In this document: piece after piece, positions 40,001 to 53,700 of the stretch | Position numbering within the stretch: the stretch's first letter is position 1 | Layout: every line of letters begins with the position of its first letter | Assembly (NCBI RefSeq): GCF_003369915.1 | Contig: NC_046675.1 | Location: forward strand, 22,382,001 to 22,446,000 | Direction of reading: 5' to 3' | Length of the DNA: 64,000 bases | Origin: Drosophila miranda | Lineage: Eukaryota; Arthropoda; Insecta; Diptera; Drosophilidae | Notes under the pieces: generated by a model | The model's input: only the letters and a program-made list of their open reading frames with translations | The model's database searches: none | Told to the model about the DNA's origin: nothing | Position numbers and translations under genes: made by a program

Positions 40001-43000
40001 GCGTCACATAATGTTCCATCGCGGTGATGCCTATCTGACCACCGCCGGTTGTTATCGCTTCTGGCCAACGGGCCGTGGTGTCTACCATAATCCGGCCGCT
40101 ACTTTCCTGATCTGGGTCAACGAGGAGGATCACTTGCGCATCATTTCCATGGCTCCGTGCGGCGACTTGGGCGATGTGTACAATCGTCTGGTCAATGGCC
40201 TGCAGGAACTCGAAAAGACACTGACCTTTGCGCGCAGCCCTCGCTATGGCTTCCTCAGTGCCTGCCCCACCAATCTGGGAACCACCTTGCGTGCCTCGGT
40301 GCACATTCGTCTGCCCTTGCTGAGCAAGGATAATGAACGTTTGGTCGCTTTGGCCGATGAGCTGCAGCTGCAGATACGCGGCACCGGCGGCGAGCACACT
40401 GCCATCGAGGATGGCGTCATGGATATATCGAACAGACGTCGTCTCGGTTTCACCGAATTCGAGCTGGTCAAGTCTCTGCAGGATGGCATTGTGGCCCTGA
40501 TCAATGCCGAGGAGGAGCTCGAGACAGCCGGACAGGAGGGTTAACTATGTTTTCCACACACCCGAAAAGAAAGCTGATCCCGACACGAAGTACGAAACCA
40601 CAAAAATACACAACGACAACGACACATATTCAACAATGCATCATATTTGGTTAAATAAATAATTATAATAGTCCGGTAAGCACTCACCTTCCAGTCCTCC
40701 TCATCATCCTTGGAGTTGCGCTGTATCTGACCAATCACCTTGAACCAACTGGATTTCGTGGAGGTCTGCACATCCAGTGTAATATTCCAGCTATGCAGTG
40801 CATCCACATTCTGGGTCTCGTCCGTGTGCTGGAGCGTCAGGGCAATCTGTCGGCCCTTTAGGTCAGCCGTCTTCAAAACATCGTCCGCACAGAAGCTGCC
40901 TTCCAGCTAAAAAGAGGATTGGGTTTCGATTCATCATGAATCATGAATGAGGTTTAGTTTTGGGTAGAATGGGTTTCCTACTTTGGTGGCATTTTCATTG
41001 TACATTAATAGCGTAAAGTTGCGATCGTGTCCCAGATGAATAGAACTCAATTGTGTGAAGCCAAAGACATACATCAGCAGGCTGACAATCATGTTCCGTG
41101 AGAAGCCACTGGAAAGACGGATATATCAATAGAGTTGGGTTAGTTCTACCAAAGATTGTTGTAACACGTAAATGATAAAGGCTAACGAAGAGAATGAGTG
41201 AGAGATGTATTCTAACATATAGTAATTACTTCTCTATAAACTCTGATTTGAGTAGCATCCCACGATACTTGATCAGTTCGTTGAGATTCGTATTGATGGC
41301 CAGCTGGACGCCCAGGTCCGGAATGGTATACGTCAGGAATTGAAACTGAAAAACAAGATGTGTTCTTTATTCTTTCTTTACAACATTGCAAAGAGTGTGA
41401 CATGTCCATACCACATCATTACTCCTTTCGGGAAGCATAATCTCCTCAAAGGGAGCCGTTGCAGTCTTTGTAATGAGACCCCGCGTCTTGGTCACAGCCC
41501 GTGATTTGAAGGACAGACCGCTGGTGAGGTTCTGTGGTCGCGAGAAGGAATACCGAGTGCACGGGCTGCCACTGGTATTGAGGTTGAGCTCATTGCTGAA
41601 CGGAATGTAGATGAGGAAGCCCTGTTCTCGGTTTATCTCGTGATCGAGATTCAAGAACGGATTGTAGCTGCGACTCCTGACAGAGGCATACGAGGAGTAC
41701 CTTGCATCGATCTCCAGCGTATGCTTGGATATGGGCGGTGTGCGTTGCTCCGTGATGTTGCCACGCAGCGAGGTGAGCACCGTTGTCTGCAGCAGCACAT
41801 CCGATGAGGTACCCAGCACAGTGGGCACTGAATAGCGATTCATGAAGGGCCAGCGAACGGTCTGCATGTTGATGTGACTGTCAGTGCGAATGATCTGCTG
41901 CAGGCGCTCCAGAACTAAGGGAAAGTGTTGTATAAATAGGGAATCAAGTGGGGAGGTTCTGCCACTTACGGTTCTCGTATGTCAACTGTGTAAACATGCG
42001 CTGATTGAGGAAGTACGACAGCACTGTCTTGCCCTCCATTTGCAGGATAAACTCTAGATGTAGATTCTTCGAATTGATGGCGGGTGCCTGCAGCATACTC
42101 AGCAGAGTCTTGATGCTCTTGTACGTGAACGGATCGCTGCTGTTTCTCGACTGCATCGCGTTCAGTACGGCATCCGGCAGCCCCCTCGCCTTAATGTACA
42201 ACTAATGGAGGATATGGAATAGAATTTAGTACAGAAAAAGCTTATGCTAGGGGGACACTCACCGCCAGTTGTCCCGTGAACTTCCCTAGGGCTTCCGTAT
42301 CGAACTTGAAGAAGGCGACCACGGGCATATCCGACTTGGGATCGCCCACTAAAAAGACTTGCAGCATGGCTCCGATGCCGAACTTGGAGTCGCGGTAGTC
42401 GAAGATGTAGTTACCGGTCACCCAATAACGTGGCTCTGGCTTCTGGGGCAGATGGCGATGCATGTAGGAAAGCAGGCGTCGTCTGAGGAGTAGACAAAGG
42501 AAGTAAATTGGTTTGTACTGAGAGTTAGGCGCGAGGGGATCACTTGCAGATGCTGGTAACATGGATACGTGGTCTCCGATATGCTGGTGACCGTCGTGCG
42601 GTAATAGTTAATCATATGCGGATCCGTTTCGCTCTGTATGATGCGATGGATGCTGATCAGTCGTGCTGCAGTGGGATTGGAGATCAGCAGGAGGGTCACA
42701 GCCGCCACACGCAGCTCCAAACTGGCGTTGCGCGACTCAAAAATCGGCCAATAGATCTCGTAGATACGCTCGGGTCGGGTGGGTGCCAGCGGCAGCGTGG
42801 TCCAGGCAGCCATAAACTTAAGATCCTCATTCTCATTGGGATCCTGAACAATCGGCTCCAAGTAGTTGGCCACGTTTCCCAGCTGTAGGTTGTTCAGGCC
42901 CTGCAGGTACAGCATCTTCTGCTCAAAGTCGCGGTCATCTGGAGAGGAAACAGAGGACAGAATCAGTGGGCGATCATTTAAAGGGAGGACCTGCTACTCA

Positions 43001-45785
43001 CTCAAATATGCATTAAAGTACTTCTGAACATACTCTTCGAACTCATCCTTGTCGATTCCTCGTGCCACATAGACATTGTGCACGAGCGTGGCAAAACTGA
43101 GGATCGCCGCCTGTCGCACGTCCGGGCGATCGGGTCCAATCTTCAAGAAGTCCTCGCACACGTGGACCAGCTCCGCCGACAGTTCAAATATGTGGAATGG
43201 CATGGGAATAAGTAGCTGCACGGCAATCTGCGGCTTGGTCATCTTCCGCACGATGAGGTGGTGGGTGAGAAACACCGAGGCCTTGGTGCCGATGCGGGGT
43301 ATGATCTCGTGGAAGATATTCCGGATGGTCTCCTGGCGGTACGAGGTGCCAATGTCCACCTCCCGGTAGAGTTTCTTCAGCGACTCGAAGTCCATTTCGC
43401 TGAGCAACTTGATCACGTCCGACAGCGTCGAATCGTAGGGCTCACTGAACTTGAACTCCGTGCTCTCCAGGGCCTCGGCTAGACTGTCCAGCAGTCCGCC
43501 TGCCTGGACGATCAGTGTCTCCTGCTGCTGGGGATTGCGTCCGCCCGTCGGATCGTTGGGTTCCAGTGGCTGCAGCTCCAGGCTAGATGGTTCGGCAGCC
43601 ATGGAAGTCTCAATATCAATGGGATTGTCGATGGGCGTCTCGTTCTGAAAATTCAGCAGCAGCTCGGAGTTGATGTACTGCGCCTCCCCCGTGGATTCGA
43701 AGGTGTGTATTAGAGTCGTGCCCTTGGCATGGGCCATGCTCAGGAAGTAGCCCGTCTCGTTGTGCGGCAGCATCCCATAGATGGCCTCGTTTCCGATAAT
43801 GACGCTCTTCTGGTGATCAAATTCGCAAGTGTTTGGTGGGACATTGCTTCTGGTGATGTGCACAGCCTCCGAATAGGGAGTGCAGGTCTTCAGCTCGGGG
43901 GTTTTCCTAATGGATATGTAGTTGGTTTTGTTAGACACAAAGTACTCCGTCCGGCAGGTGCCGTGAATGCCAAGCTGTTGAAAGATTCTTTTAATTAAAC
44001 GATTATTTAATTATTACATGCCGAAAAATTACCTCATCTAGGACAAAGGCCCCGCTAGACTTCATTTGGAACTGCAGGACAGAGGCAATGGCACGCTTAA
44101 AATTCATGGACCATATGGGATCCCCCTCCTTGAAGACCACATGTGATATGCTGCCGTTTTCTGTGAGCACGATCTTGAAGGGTTTATAAGGTGGATACAT
44201 CTCCTTATTCTGCAGGAACTTCTCCCCCGAATTGTTAAGCGTTACATCATCGATGACCAGCTGCAAAAGATTCGATTTAAAGATTGTGCTTTAGTTGGGG
44301 ATACCCACTCGTGAGACAGGGATAATACGGGGGGTTGGGTTTATCTGACAAACTAAAAACAAACATTTTACATATGCCAAACACATGCATCGCGCCGGAT
44401 CGCATGGCGGTCCGCTGATAAGGTAGGGCCTACTCCTAGAACAGCAGCCGCCTCCAGTCAAAACAATCAGAACTGATTACGAACAAACACACACACACAC
44501 AAACACACACGGATCTTCAAGAGATATACATAGTATATATATTATGCGAAGGGGAAGGGAACACTGAATTGAATGCATGTATTGGCAGCAGCATCTCCGA
44601 CAATGAAAGAAGTTCACAGCCCGAGTTCAGATCATTGTGTACTCTCGTACTCCCCATCTCCATCATCTCTTTCTCTCTCCGTGAGAGTCGTCTCTGTGAA
44701 TGGTTAAATTGTTTTTAATTCATCTGCGAATTCTTTTTTTCCTTTTTGCAATGTCTGTTGTCTGCACAGAATTCTCTGCGAATGGAACTGTATGTAGAAT
44801 GGGTGTACAATGCCACTCCACAGATCTTCTGACATCTCGATTGACTGAATTGTACAAATTGTTAATGAAATCAATAAATTGATTGAATATTTTAACTGAT
44901 TTTCAATTGATTTATATATATACATGTGTGTGTATACTCATGATTATATGGGAAAAAGGTATACATCGTATATAAATTTAGGGGAATTTCCATAAGAATA
45001 TTCCAAAATGCAATCTTCAATATACAATAATCAAAATATGACTCTGTTTTTGTTTTGTTTTATAAACAATAATATTTTTGCAATTATTATTTGTAACCTA
45101 AGGAATTCAATTAACAATTAATTATCGGGGGTCGCCTGAGAGATTAGAAATAAAATATTTCCAAGGGGATACACTCACCGCTGCTGCCATGACCAGTTCA
45201 CTCTGCCTCTGCAACGTCAGCTTGCCCCGCACAATCCAGCCTGTCGTAGGTGGTGATGGATGTCCCTCGTCCTGGGGCTTGGCTCCCACCAGTACATTGC
45301 CGACATACTCGTAGAGCATCTGCTTGTTGAGCCCAATGATGTTGAAGGCATGCCCGGCATCGAAGATCAGGAAAAGATCTGACAGATAGATAGATAGATT
45401 GGGGAAATTGAATTTCAATTCGAGATGTTCGCTCGCTCGCTCTCTCTTGCATTTGGATGGGCAATAAACTCTTCAATTATCAATTGAATTTCGTTTCTTA
45501 TATACATGACAGGGCATCCATCTATACCATCCATACAATAAATTGTATGGGCATGCTATATATATACATATATAGCAGCATACTGTATGTATATGCTGAT
45601 GATTTATGCGAGTACGAGTGTGTACATGACGATCGCGAAACGCTTTTAATCAATGTTATTTATTTTTCAGCTTCTTCAATGAAACATTACGTCATGTTCT
45701 TGAATTATTTTCTGATATAGTTTTTGGGATTATCAATTAGGTTAATTTACGTACACACAAACACGGAACAATTGAGTCGCCTCAT
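37019..45785 (-). CDS. cv-d: Vitellogenin-domain lipoprotein, crossveinless-d-like
   Basis: Fifteen coding exons: 45785-45755, 45378-45179, 44260-44033, 43974-43002, 42938-42548, 42482-42263, 42201-41970, 41914-41412, 41345-41230, 41108-40982, 40906-40688, 38387-38244, 38182-38003, 37925-37327, 37271-37019; 1471 aa. The N-terminus MRRLNCSVFVYLFLIF is a signal peptide assembled across the first intron. Residues about 25-700 form a vitellogenin/LPD_N lipid-transfer region (YEYVGNVLVG near the start, then an alpha-helical superhelix). The C-terminus resembles a von Willebrand D domain (YKHQMCGLCSKP). In flies cv-d is a secreted lipoprotein that assists BMP signalling in the crossveins. Exon 5 must use a GC donor (GCAAGT) to keep frame. 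Identification as cv-d rests on domain type and neighbours. Confidence 0.8.
39043..40544 (+). CDS. Arginine-kinase-like protein with an AMY-1/MYCBP-like N-terminus (CG4546-like)
   Basis: Exons 39043-39051, 39125-39375 and 39434-40544; 456 aa, nested on the opposite strand in the cv-d intron 38388-40687. Residues about 8-85 (RKYLERAGVIDALSKALIKL, then a coiled coil) resemble the c-Myc-binding protein AMY-1. The remainder is a phosphagen kinase: DSSVGIYAADPDSY (guanidino-specificity loop), RIRIARNIEGFPF, NEEDHLRIISM and CPTNLGTTLRAS with the reactive Cys. Phosphagen kinases move phosphate between ATP and arginine. In the mobile loop the usual RGTRGEHTE reads RGTGGEHTA, replacing residues corresponding to Limulus Arg309 and Glu314, so activity may be weak or altered. 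The terminal 20 bp of the gene flank cv-d exon 11 sequence. Confidence 0.85.
44261..45178. other. cv-d intron 2
   Basis: 918 bp with a CA microsatellite near 44490-44505, TATATA runs near 44525 and 44915, and AT-rich sequence. No nested gene seen. Confidence 0.5.
45379..45754. other. cv-d intron 1
   Basis: 376-bp AT-rich intron between the short signal-peptide exon (donor GTACGT, weak) and exon 2. Nothing else recognisable. Confidence 0.5.
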
Positions 45786-46352
45786 GGCCAGAGACGTGCT
45801 GGTGGACTCTCTTTTCACAGTTTCACAGGATTCCAAAATGGTTTACACTCTGCGCAAATCTCTCTCACTTTCAGGATATTTTTGTAATTTATATATATAA
45901 ACGTATATATGGAGTATTATCTGTTTCGATTTAAAAGAAGCCGACGCTATTCCTTTATCACCACAAACGCCGCGTCTTGTCTTTATGGAATTTCCACGTC
46001 TGCTCAGCTCGCGTTCCACTCTCGTACTGAGCCTCAGAGCGGACTTCAGGGCCAGGGCTGGCCTTGCCGGAGTTTCAGTGCTGTGCTGATAAGCAGAAGA
46101 GCCGCTCGAGAGCAATCTCAGTCTCTCTCTCTCTCTCTCTTTGCAAGATTCTCTTAAAATGTATCCTAGAACAGTCGTTATGGTTGGGTCTATAAAAATC
46201 TACGTTATTTATTTTAAGAGTAGCGCATAAGATTACTTATAAACGAACTAAGACTTTCGACAAATTGCTCATGCATCATAAACGTATAACAAAATACCAC
46301 ACATCACACATGGATATAGGAATAACAAAAAAGTGCCTACTTAAAGCTACGG
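45786..46352. other. cv-d upstream region / Hmt-1 3' flank
   Basis: cv-d 5' UTR and promoter followed by the Hmt-1 3' UTR. Contains a short TC repeat near 46122-46141. No clear core-promoter element identified. Confidence 0.45.
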
Positions 46353-49223
46353 TTAACGCGCTCCACCATGAGCATGTCCTGCTCGAAAGTGGGCACCACC
46401 ACTGGGACCAGCACCAGCAACACCCGCAACACCCGCACCACCGCTAGCATCACGTGCGGGCTTTGGTTTTTCGAAGCCCGCATTCTCTGCCTCTGCATTG
46501 TCTGCGGCATTTTGTTCTGCATCCAGATTTTTGAGCTGCTGCTGCCACATGTCCGCATAGATGCCATCGTCACGCTGGACCAGCTGCTCGTGCCGGCCCC
46601 GCTCCACAATGCTGCCGTCCTGCAGCACCAGAATCTCATCCGCATGAATGATGGTCGACAGCCGATGCGCCACAATAATTGTCGTTCGATTAGCGCATAC
46701 GCGGGCCAAAGCCGCCTGGATGTTGCGCTCTGTATGCGTGTCCAAAGCGGAGGTGGCCTCGTCCAACAGCACAATGATGGGTGCCTTTAGCAGGGTGCGG
46801 GCAATGGCCACTCGCTGCTTCTCGCCGCCACTCAGGCGCAGTCCACGCTCGCCCACCTTCGTCTCGTAGCGGTCGGGAAAGCTGAGGATCTTCTCGTGAA
46901 TGTCGGCTGCTCGGGCCGCCTCATAGACGGCTTCGTCAGACGCCCCCAACTTTGCGTACTCGATGTTATAGAAAATGGTGTTGTTAAACAGCACCGTGTC
47001 CTGGGGCACCACACCAATAGCCTTGCGCAGGCTCTGCTGTTGCACGAGCTTTATGTTTTGGCCGTCGATCATGATGGCTCCCGTCTGTACATCGTAAAAT
47101 CGGAAGAGCAAACGCATGATTGTGCTCTTGCCAGCTCCCGAAGGGCCAACAATAGCTACAGTCTTGCCGGCAGGCACTGTGAAGTTCACATTGCGCAGGA
47201 CAATCTTCTCTGGGGTGTAGCCGAAGGTCACATTTGAGAACTCAATGCCACCGCCTGCTGTGAGAAGGGGGGCACATCCGGGCGCATCAACAATCTCCTC
47301 ATCCTCACGCAGCAGATCAAACATGTTCTCCATGTCCACAAAGTTCTTCTGGATGGCCCGATAGTAGGTGCCAAACCAGTTCAGAGGCATATACAACTCC
47401 ATCAAATAGGTAGAAAACAGTACAAAGTCACCCACGGTGAGGGTCTGATGATGGACCACCAAATACACGCAAAGGAGGGAGCCGGCTAGGAGACCCAGGC
47501 ACAGTATAATATTCTGAGCGGTGTTGAGCATGTTGAGGGTGAGCATCGACAGGAATTCCTCCTTCTGGTACTTGAGAATGGCCTCCCTGTAGCAATCCAC
47601 CTCGTAATTCTCCGCTCCGTAGTATTTAACAGTCTCAAAGTTCAGCAAAGAGTCCACACTGCGTGCACGCTGCTCATTGTCTGCCATATTCATTCTTCTT
47701 TGGTATTTCGTGCGCCATTCCGTAATCGCAATTGTGGAGGCTACAAAGAGAAGACGTTAGATGAAACATTCGATTCCAAATCCAAGGGATAAGATCTCTT
47801 ACCTATATACAAGAACATTGTGAGGAACACAATCAAGCCGAACCACCAGTTGAAGGCATAGATAAAGAAGGCCACAGCCACCAGCAGATCCAAAATTGTG
47901 GGCATGATGGAAAACACAATATAGTTTAGCAGATTATTAATCGAGTCCGTGCCTCGATCCATAACACGCAGCACCTCCCCCGTCTTTCGCTGCAGGTGCC
48001 ATCTGAGAGATAGCTGATGTAGATGACGAAACAGATCGATCTCAATCTCACGGGTCGTGTACTGCTGCACACGAATCCAGAGAAAGGTGCGCAGATTGTT
48101 GAACAGGCCCATGGTGCCAGTGCCGCCGCCTTGGAGGAACGACAGGGCCACATAGATCAGCACAAAGTCATAACGGAAGATTATCGGCTCGATGGTCAAG
48201 CTGTCCACTAAAGAAGGCAAGGCGAGAGATTAGCAAAATGACTGTAGGAAATTCCTCACCAAAAAACATGACCTACCCAACTTCTTGCGATAAATCGGCA
48301 AAAACAATTTAATGACGCGTCCGGCAATCAGCATCGTGATGCAAATGAGGACAGCGATTTGCAGGGCAAAATCCTTTTTGGGCCACAGATAGGGAAAGAT
48401 TTTGCGCAGCTTGCGCCAGCCATTCCTAAAGGCGGAACCCGTCTGTGCATTCGCCTGCGACTCGCTGGAGGAGTCATTGTCCACCAGTCGCTGATGATAG
48501 GGCGCCATAATTCCAGGGGCCTTTAGACCCAGCACAAAGATGAGCAGCGAGACTAGGAAGCGCGTGACAAAGAGTCCCATTTCGATTTGGTCCTTGTTGC
48601 TGGAAGGGCAAGATAAATCATAAGTAATTTATGGAATTGGAAAGGGTATTTCTAATTACCTCTTAAGATTGAACCACCAATCCTCGTGTCGCAGATTAAT
48701 AAAAGCCAGCGACTCATTGATAAAGGCCAGGGTCCAAAACAGCAGCAGAACAAGTCCATGCCCTCGCGTTGGCACCGATGGGAGTAGATAGAAACGCTCC
48801 TTGAGTATCAAACAGATGCTAAATGGATATGCAAAGCACACCACAACAGTTGAAAAGATCTAAAGCAAGGTCATAAAGAGGTCATCAAATGGTTTCCTGT
48901 GAGACAGAGTGCAATGTACTCACCATATAGCCATAAACAGCACTGTCTGTGTAGATGCGAGCATTCAAGAAGAATCGCATTACAGCCAGCACGGGCAACA
49001 GGAACAGCAGGAACAATTGCAGGGCATAAAGCCGCGACTTGGAGATCTGTGTGGGATCCGTGATGCGAGTGGCATACCTTCGGTACATCAGAAGCTGGAT
49101 GCAGCCAAAGAGCAGTATAAATCCACCATAGACCGACGGACCCACGGTGTCCATGAAGCAGTGAGAGATGCCATGTTTGGTCCACACTTCCCTGAGCGTC
49201 ACATTTGGCGGGCAGTACAACAT
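46353..49223 (-). CDS. Hmt-1: Hmt-1, ABCB6/HMT1-type half ABC transporter
   Basis: Five coding exons: 49223-48924, 48859-48660, 48599-48277, 48207-47803, 47740-46353; 871 aa. HMT1/ABCB6 proteins are vacuolar or endomembrane half-transporters that move thiol-complexed heavy metals. Features in order: an N-terminal hydrophobic domain with several membrane helices (about 1-230), a six-helix ABC transmembrane domain, and a nucleotide-binding domain with Walker [10 protein letters not shown], signature LSGGEKQR, Walker [14 protein letters not shown] and H-loop VAHRLST. The C-terminus is Gly/Ala/His-rich ([15 protein letters not shown]), perhaps metal-binding. The ATG sits right after an acceptor-like TTACAG, suggesting a non-coding first exon upstream. 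Confidence 0.9.
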
Positions 49224-50730
49224 TTTGCCTGTAAGCGGTTGAACTATTTACTCATTTGACTACGACTACTATGATAAGCTGCTTCTGATATCAAAGCACG
49301 TCCGACGACGACTGGCGTGCGTTCAGATAAACCCAAGCGCAAGCAATGACTGAATACTTCTATGACCAATTGCCTTTGTTTTATGGGGGCGGCCGTTTCA
49401 CAATTAATCTCCGAAATTATCAGTCGCCGAAGCGGCACCAAACGGGAATCACATTTGCCTCGACGACATCACACGGGAAGAGATAGGTGCGCAAAAAGGG
49501 TGTCGAATGTTCTACTATTAGCACCTACTCTTTCTGGCACGGCACCAAAGTTCACTTCACTTCACCGAAGCGCAACAGCATATCAATCAATGAATTTTGC
49601 AATTCATTCAACCCATTTGCCATGTAAAATTATGCAATGCTGCGCATGCTGTCTGCACGCCGTATGGCTTTATCTACTTACCCGCTATTGACGCCACACA
49701 CTAGTATCGGCTATATAATTACTGCTAAATAGTCTGACAGTTAGAATCAGCAGACAAACAAGTGGAAAAACGCGTAAAAAACAAAACTTCTCCGGCTAAT
49801 CAACAACAACATCAGTGTGACCGCGGAAATATCGCATATCGAACATACGGTCTGACCCTCTGAAATATACCGAAACTACGTCACAAATTTCAAAATATAC
49901 CGCAAGATTATACAAATATATACAAGATTATTTAAATTTAGATTCTCATCTGTATTGAGTACAAAATAAGGCTTAGGCAAAAACGGTCCCTAACGCGTCT
50001 TCAAATATACTAGAAAATGTTATGAAAAGTATAAAATTAGCAAGGTGTGTGAGCTAGACATGGTGGCATGAAAATCAGTGTGGCCAAACATATGAAAATT
50101 TTAACCGTTTGGCGCCAGCTCAGCAGTTTAAGTTTGCATTCAAACAAAGAATTGATTACTCAGAAAACAATTCAATTCCTTAATCTATAACAGAAAGTTA
50201 ACACAAATGCTTATATTTCTCAGGCATAACCTCTTTATTCGTAAATTTTTCAAATAAATATTCATGTTCCTCTAATACTTTACACATACACGAAAAAAAT
50301 TTCACAATTTTGTCTACGCTTAACTTCTAGATCTAGGTTACTTTCAGTTTAAAGTTTAAACTAGTTGTCTGAGTTGCAGAAATGAATATTCAAAGCACAA
50401 GGAACAGATCGGTTGCGGGGAGGGGGGGAGTAAATATCCTATTTACACCGATATTATAGATAAAATTCGCTACTTACGAGTAAGGAAAGGAGGTGATTAA
50501 AAGCTAAGCAAAACACTTTCGCAGAGTCTTATAAAAATTTCGAATTTGATTTCCGTCTCACTTATCCATCGACTGTGGGCTCCAAGTCGATGGCTACCAA
50601 CTAAGTTGTTCAACTTGGGTTTAACTTATTATCACAAACAAGTACATGTACATAATATGCATAATTACGAGTATATCCCTACGGGGGAGACAGCCTCTGC
50701 TTTGGGCGGGCAGTCTCCCCCCGCTTACAA
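49224..50730. other. Hmt-1 5' region and receptor guanylyl cyclase 3' flank
   Basis: 49224-49800 looks like a 5'-UTR intron of Hmt-1 (acceptor TTACAG next to the ATG). 50100-50730 is AT-rich 3' flank of the cyclase. A TTTGGCGCC (E2F-like) site lies near 50108-50116. Confidence 0.45.
49812..49925 (-). promoter_or_regulatory. Motif 1 / motif 6 promoter module upstream of Hmt-1
   Basis: Motif 1 core AGTGTGACC (49814-49822, minus orientation towards Hmt-1) with CCGCGG next to it, then GGTCTGACCCTCTGAAATATACCGAAA-type sequence and further ATACCG repeats. This is the same module as in the ND-23/spn-E promoter and the array promoters. It lies about 590 bp upstream of the ATG, which fits a non-coding first exon. 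Confidence 0.55.
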
Positions 50731-53700
50731 CTACGAGTTGATCTTGGCCAGCAGGGGCTGTGTCACGGCACTGCCGGCACCTGCTCCACGACCCGCCACC
50801 TGGGGCAGCTGCTTATAGTTCTTCACCAGGTATCCGTAGTGGTGGGTGGCGTCTGCGCCCGAGTTGGCTGTTGGAATGTTCTGGCTGCTGCAGCTGCTCG
50901 CACTCCGCTGGGGACTGCTGCCCATCACCAGGGGTTTCGCCACTGTCGCCGGCGGCTGCATCTGCATCTGTGGCTGCATTCCCTTCTGCTTCCCGATTAG
51001 CAGCGAGGTCTCATCGCCATCGGCAAACTTGATCCTCTGGGCACTACCCAGGCTGCCCGTGTCCAAGCCAGAGGCATTGGCATCGCTGCGACTGCTCGTC
51101 AGCAGCGTTGAGATCGTGGGCGAGGGCTTCAGCCGGCTGCGGCCGGACGCTGGCAGCGGCTGGAGGATGCCGCTCAGATTGGAGTTCGAATTCGATTGGA
51201 CATGTCCGTGATTGTTGTTGTGGTTCTTGAGGGCCCCACTGAGGGGCAGGCGGAAGTGGGCCAGCTCCCAGCTGTCGTTGGCCTCCTCCATGTCCCGCAG
51301 CGAGCGGCTGCTGTAGATGTCGCACGCTTTCTGGCCGGCCGCCTCCGCATCCAGATAGTAGTTGTTCTCAGTCTTTTGGTAGTCGAAGCTGCTGCCATTC
51401 AGCTTTGGCGAGCTGGAGCTGATCTTGCGCTTCACGCGGAGATTGGGCGAGCTCTCTTTGGGCGGCGGCAGTGCAATGACTGGCATGGCGGCCGCTAGCA
51501 GCGGCGGTGGCGCTGCCACAACCAGCTCTGAGTATTGTTTGTGGAGTGAGTGCTGGCGCTGCGGCTGCTTGAGTGAGGATCGCCGCGAGAGCATGAGTTT
51601 GCTGGGCGAGAGGTGGTCATCCGGCCTGGGCACCTCTCCCTCCAGCCAGTAGGTGAGCATCTCGCCCTTGCCCTTCATGGGTACAAAGCCCCGACGGGTC
51701 GTCACAAAGGTACCGAACTCGTCCAGAGCCACCTTTGTGGTCTCGCTTATGTGGATCTTAAGGGCCTCCCCATTGGACTCCATGCGAGAGGCCGTGTTCA
51801 CGGTGTCCCCGAAGAGGCAGTAGCGGGGCATCTTCAGGCCCACCACGCCGGCCACGCAGGCGCCCGTATGCAGGCCGATCCTCAGCTTAAGCCGATCCTC
51901 CGGCCGATGGTGGATCCTGAAGTTGTGCACTGCCTCCAGGAGGGCCAGTGCCAGGCGGGCAATCTCCCTCGCATGCTGATTCCCATTCCGAATGGGCAGG
52001 CCGGAGACCACCATGTACGCGTCGCCAATCGTCTCCACCTTGTACACATCGAAGTTCTCCACAATCGAGTCGAAGCAGGTGTACAGATCGTTGAGGAACT
52101 GCACCACCTGCATGGGCGTGCTCTCCGCCGAGATGGCCGTAAAGCCCACTATGTCACTGAAGTAGATCGTCACCTGGTCAAAGGTCTCGGCCACCACGGG
52201 CTGTCCGCTGATCAGTTGAGCGGCCACACTCTGCGGCAGGAGCTGGTACAGCAGCTTCTCGCATTTCTTCTTCTCCTCGTGGTAGTCCTGAGTGCGCTCC
52301 TCCACGAGCTCCTCCAGATTGTTGGCATACAGCTCCATGCGTTTGAGCAGATTGTCCACGATGTTGCCAGTTTCATTATCCCTGGAAATGAGCAAGCCAC
52401 ATGATTATCTAGAGATCTACAGATCTAAGCTGTTGCCCCACTTACTTGTTAAACTTCCGTATCATGGATTTGAGGGTGTTGAAGTCTGGCCTCTCGGCAG
52501 GATCCTCGGCCCAGCAGCGTCGAATGATGCCATTGATGTCGGCCTTGGTGTCGCCAAAGGGTTCGAGATCGGGACGGAATGGCTTCGGCATACGCGACGG
52601 ATGGTAGTTCTTCACCAGCTCGATGATCTCTGTGTTTTGGAATATTAGAAGGAGAGGCCTTGGGTTAGACTTCATTCGGGTGAGAGATATTTCCATTCAA
52701 GTTTCGATCCACTGCCCCCGAAATATGTAAATTGTTAGTGTCTAATGTCATTTTTTGTCCTGCTCTGGCTAGGGAGCTGGCTGCTACACCTGATATAAGA
52801 AAACACACACAAACAGACAAACAGATGTGCACCGAGGACCGATTGATTTGTCCACATCTTCTGCGGGGCAGATCGTCCAACTCAATTGCCTACAGTATGA
52901 ATCCCAATTGGTTTCATCAGGAGGACCTGCTGCGGTCCGTCTACAGCGAACAGGACCTGCAATCGGAATGCCAAATTATGGGTCTAATGATGTCCGTGTC
53001 CAGGTCAAGGCGGTCGCTGCCCCCATCTGCCCTCAGACGGGTCGGTGGCATGGACAACAAAACGCAACCCGAACCAACCGATGCCGACGTGGTCTTTGGC
53101 ATTTGCGACAAATCGCCACCAGAGCTTCACTGTGGCTGGGGCAAATCCCGCATCGAGTGGCTGTGGCAGCTGGAGCGACAGCAAAAGCTGAACCAAGCCT
53201 GGTTAGAGCCGTGCGGCAGCATCGACCTGGCCAGAAGTGGTAGCCGCACTAGTACTGACATCCGTGGCAAGAACAAGGGCAAGAGCAGGCGGCATCAACC
53301 AGGCTGCTGGTCCTGGATGCGTCACAGCTGCGGCTTGGGCATCGATTCCGGCAGCCTGGACAGTCTGGACGTGCCCTACTGCTGCCGCGAGACGAGTTCG
53401 TGAGTTCCGACAACTTCTTCGTCGACAACTTTTTGGGTCAGCCGTGCAATTTGATTTCGATTTCGAGTGTGTGCTGAGACCGCAATTAAATTCGTCTTTT
53501 CCAGGCACAACCGAAACTCTCCAAAAACTGTCTGCAAAAGTTCCACTCTGTGGCGGGCAACTGGCAGGATGGGACCGCCGCCTGATTCCCTCAAACTGCA
53601 TAATTTGATGAATTTGTCAAGTGCTTGCCATTGGTATCTTTCTCTCTCTCTCCCTCTCTTACTATCTGTGGCAAGTTGTAAACCAAGTTTTCAGCGGCAA

